A stretch of 7,037 nt of DNA, taken from positions 1 to 7,037 of the forward strand of contig JAUNKI010000107.1 in NCBI GenBank assembly GCA_030532815.1. Reading direction: 5' to 3'. Below the pieces are notes generated by a model. That model ran no database searches. It was not told the origin of the DNA and saw only the letters and a list, made by a program, of their open reading frames with translations. Shown piece after piece: positions 6,411-7,037 of the stretch (positions are counted from its first letter, which is position 1; every line of letters starts with the position of its first letter). The translations under genes and the position numbers were made by a program. The stretch is from Leptotrichiaceae bacterium. GTDB lineage: Bacteria > Fusobacteriota > Fusobacteriia > Fusobacteriales > Leptotrichiaceae.

Positions 6411-6626
6411 TTATTCTTTATTTATTGGAAATAAATCATCTCCTGAAATTTTTGCTAAAAATATGAACATAATCAATGTACCTGATAAAATCAACTTATC
6501 CAATATCAATTTACTATTTTTTAGAATAAGTATGATTATAAAATTCAATAGTTTCTTCTTATTTTTATATTTTTTAAATATATGTATTTTATTATAGAAT
6601 ATATAAAGTTTCAGTATTTCATATTT
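6411..6626 (-). pseudogene. 71-codon open frame without ATG; possible decayed or non-ATG small membrane protein
   Basis: Between the HU terminator and the lipoprotein promoter, the minus strand has a frame open for 71 codons. It ends at TAA (6411-6413) and starts right after an in-frame TAA (6627-6629). It contains no ATG before codon 53. TTG codons at codons 28 and 41 are possible starts, with only a weak AGAAG upstream of the first. The translation is Lys/Tyr-rich, then hydrophobic (LLNFIIILIL, 26-35), then LDKLILSGTLIMFIFLAKIS (42-61), then SGDDLFPINKE at the C-terminus. The second hydrophobic stretch followed by GDD reads like a membrane segment leading into a loop. In DNA this AT-rich a stop-free run this long is uncommon by chance. 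It could be the start of a larger membrane protein that lost its body. No family is assigned. Confidence 0.3.
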
Positions 6627-6647
6627 TTAAGGCAAATTTAAGGCAAA
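6626..6647. repeat. Tandem 11-bp direct repeat TTTAAGGCAAA
   Basis: Two identical copies of TTTAAGGCAAA sit end to end (6626-6636 and 6637-6647), directly beside the HU terminator hairpin. Two units are too few to call a tandem array. It may be a slippage duplication or a small target or recombination scar. Confidence 0.7.
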
Positions 6648-6687
6648 GAAAAAAAGAGATAATATGACGAACACACATCTCTTTTTT
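6645..6687 (-). terminator. Intrinsic terminator of the HU gene
   Basis: A perfect 11-bp stem pairs 6650-6660 with 6677-6687 around a 16-nt loop, beginning 6 nt after the HU stop codon. The stem has GAGAT/ATCTC next to the loop and A/T pairs at the base. Read on the minus strand it ends in seven T's followed by CTTTG. The large loop makes it weaker than usual, but position and T-run fit termination. Confidence 0.7.
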
Positions 6688-6693
6688 AATTCA

Positions 6694-6975
6694 TTATTTT
6701 CCTTTTGCAACTTTGTCAGCCAATTTTTTACCAACTTTAAATTTTACTACTTTTTTAGCAGCTATTTTAATTTCTTTACCTGTTTGAGGATTTCTTCCTT
6801 TTCTTGCAGCTCTTTTTTGAACTCCGAATGTTCCCCATCCAACAAACTGTACAGTTTCTCCTTTAGATAAAGATTTTTCAACAGTTCCCAAAAATTCATT
6901 TACCAATTCTTCAGCTCTTTTTTTAGTTTCTCCTGTTGCCTTTGCATAAGCCTCTACAAATTCTTTTTTTGACAT
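6694..6975 (-). CDS. hup: HU/IHF-family nucleoid DNA-binding protein
   Basis: This small basic protein bends and compacts DNA as a dimer and is a main component of the nucleoid. At 93 aa it has the normal HU length (about 90). It starts MSKKEFVEAYAKATG, the usual two-helix dimerisation part (about 1-40). The turn VGWGTFGVQKRAARKGRNPQTG (45-66) contains the HU signature, with Trp47 where Phe is more usual. The beta-arm carries RNPQTGKEI with the DNA-intercalating proline at 63. The C-terminus is Lys-rich. It looks like homodimeric HU rather than IHF alpha/beta, but sequence alone does not settle this. AGGAGG (6981-6986) is 5 nt upstream of the ATG. The gene is followed by its own terminator, so it is probably monocistronic. 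Confidence 0.95.
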   Translation of the reverse strand: MSKKEFVEAYAKATGETKKRAEELVNEFLGTVEKSLSKGETVQFVGWGTFGVQKRAARKGRNPQTGKEIKIAAKKVVKFKVGKKLADKVAKGK

Positions 6976-6980
6976 TTTTT

Positions 6981-6986
6981 CCTCCT
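6981..6986 (-). promoter_or_regulatory. Consensus ribosome binding site of the HU gene
   Basis: AGGAGG on the minus strand, 5 nt before the ATG, is a full Shine-Dalgarno core, as expected for an abundant protein. Confidence 0.85.
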
Positions 6987-6991
6987 AAAGA

Positions 6992-7013
6992 TTTATAAAT
7001 TATTATTTATAAA
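6992..7013. repeat. A/T-only inverted repeat in the HU upstream region
   Basis: TTTATAAAT (6992-7000) and ATTTATAAA (7005-7013) form a perfect 9-bp inverted repeat with a 4-nt centre. It overlaps the likely -10 area of the HU promoter: TATAAA (7006-7011 on the minus strand) is one -10 candidate, with TTGTTT upstream as a poor -35. It could be an operator or an A/T bending site, but base composition alone makes such repeats likely here. The promoter itself cannot be fixed with confidence. Confidence 0.4.
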
Positions 7014-7037
7014 AATATAAACAATAACTCTACACTT

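Larger units (their letters stand above)
6214..6649. other. Gene-poor AT-rich gap between HU and the lipoprotein gene
   Basis: This gap is extremely AT-rich. It holds the lipoprotein promoter and ribosome site (6221-6259), a featureless A/T stretch (about 6280-6410), the 71-codon ATG-less frame (6411-6626) and a tandem 11-bp repeat (6626-6647). No RNA gene, operator or long palindrome like E1/E2 was seen. Confidence 0.5.

Overview
This AT-rich window looks like chromosomal DNA from the Fusobacteriota, most likely Leptotrichia or a close relative in the Leptotrichiaceae. I infer this from the low GC content, the style of the TypA and HU proteins, the type III glutamine synthetase and the A/T-run hairpins between genes. 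No database search was possible, so the genus is a recognition-level guess.

Layout: a complete type III glutamine synthetase gene (glnN, 226-2328, +) has a good sigma70-type promoter and ends in an intrinsic terminator near 2367. A CCA-encoding tRNA-Leu(CAG) follows (2564-2648, +) with its own promoter. From about 2750 onward everything is on the minus strand. In order of decreasing coordinate these are an HU-family nucleoid protein (6694-6975), an orphan lipoprotein substrate-binding protein of the TrpX/ABC_sub_bind type (5224-6213), and the ribosome-associated GTPase typA/bipA (2848-4662). The two strands converge on two back-to-back hairpin terminators at 2756-2837.

The minus-strand genes look like separate transcription units rather than an operon. 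typA and the substrate-binding protein each have an extended -10 promoter with the same core (TATGCTATAAT), and long gaps separate the genes. The common theme is housekeeping: nitrogen assimilation, translation, stress GTPase and nucleoid structure, plus one uptake lipoprotein that lacks its permease and ATPase here.

The most unusual part is the gap between the substrate-binding protein and typA (4663-5223). It holds two long-stem inverted-repeat elements of about 113 bp each. They share end motifs, face each other in opposite orientation, and flank a 19-codon open frame. A GC-rich hairpin and a cluster of A/T hairpins lie beside them. This resembles a paired palindromic repeat (BIME- or MITE-like) and is the best candidate for an undescribed element. 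The second item is a 71-codon stop-free frame without ATG at 6411-6626. It reads like the membrane-segment end of a protein and may be a decayed or non-ATG gene.
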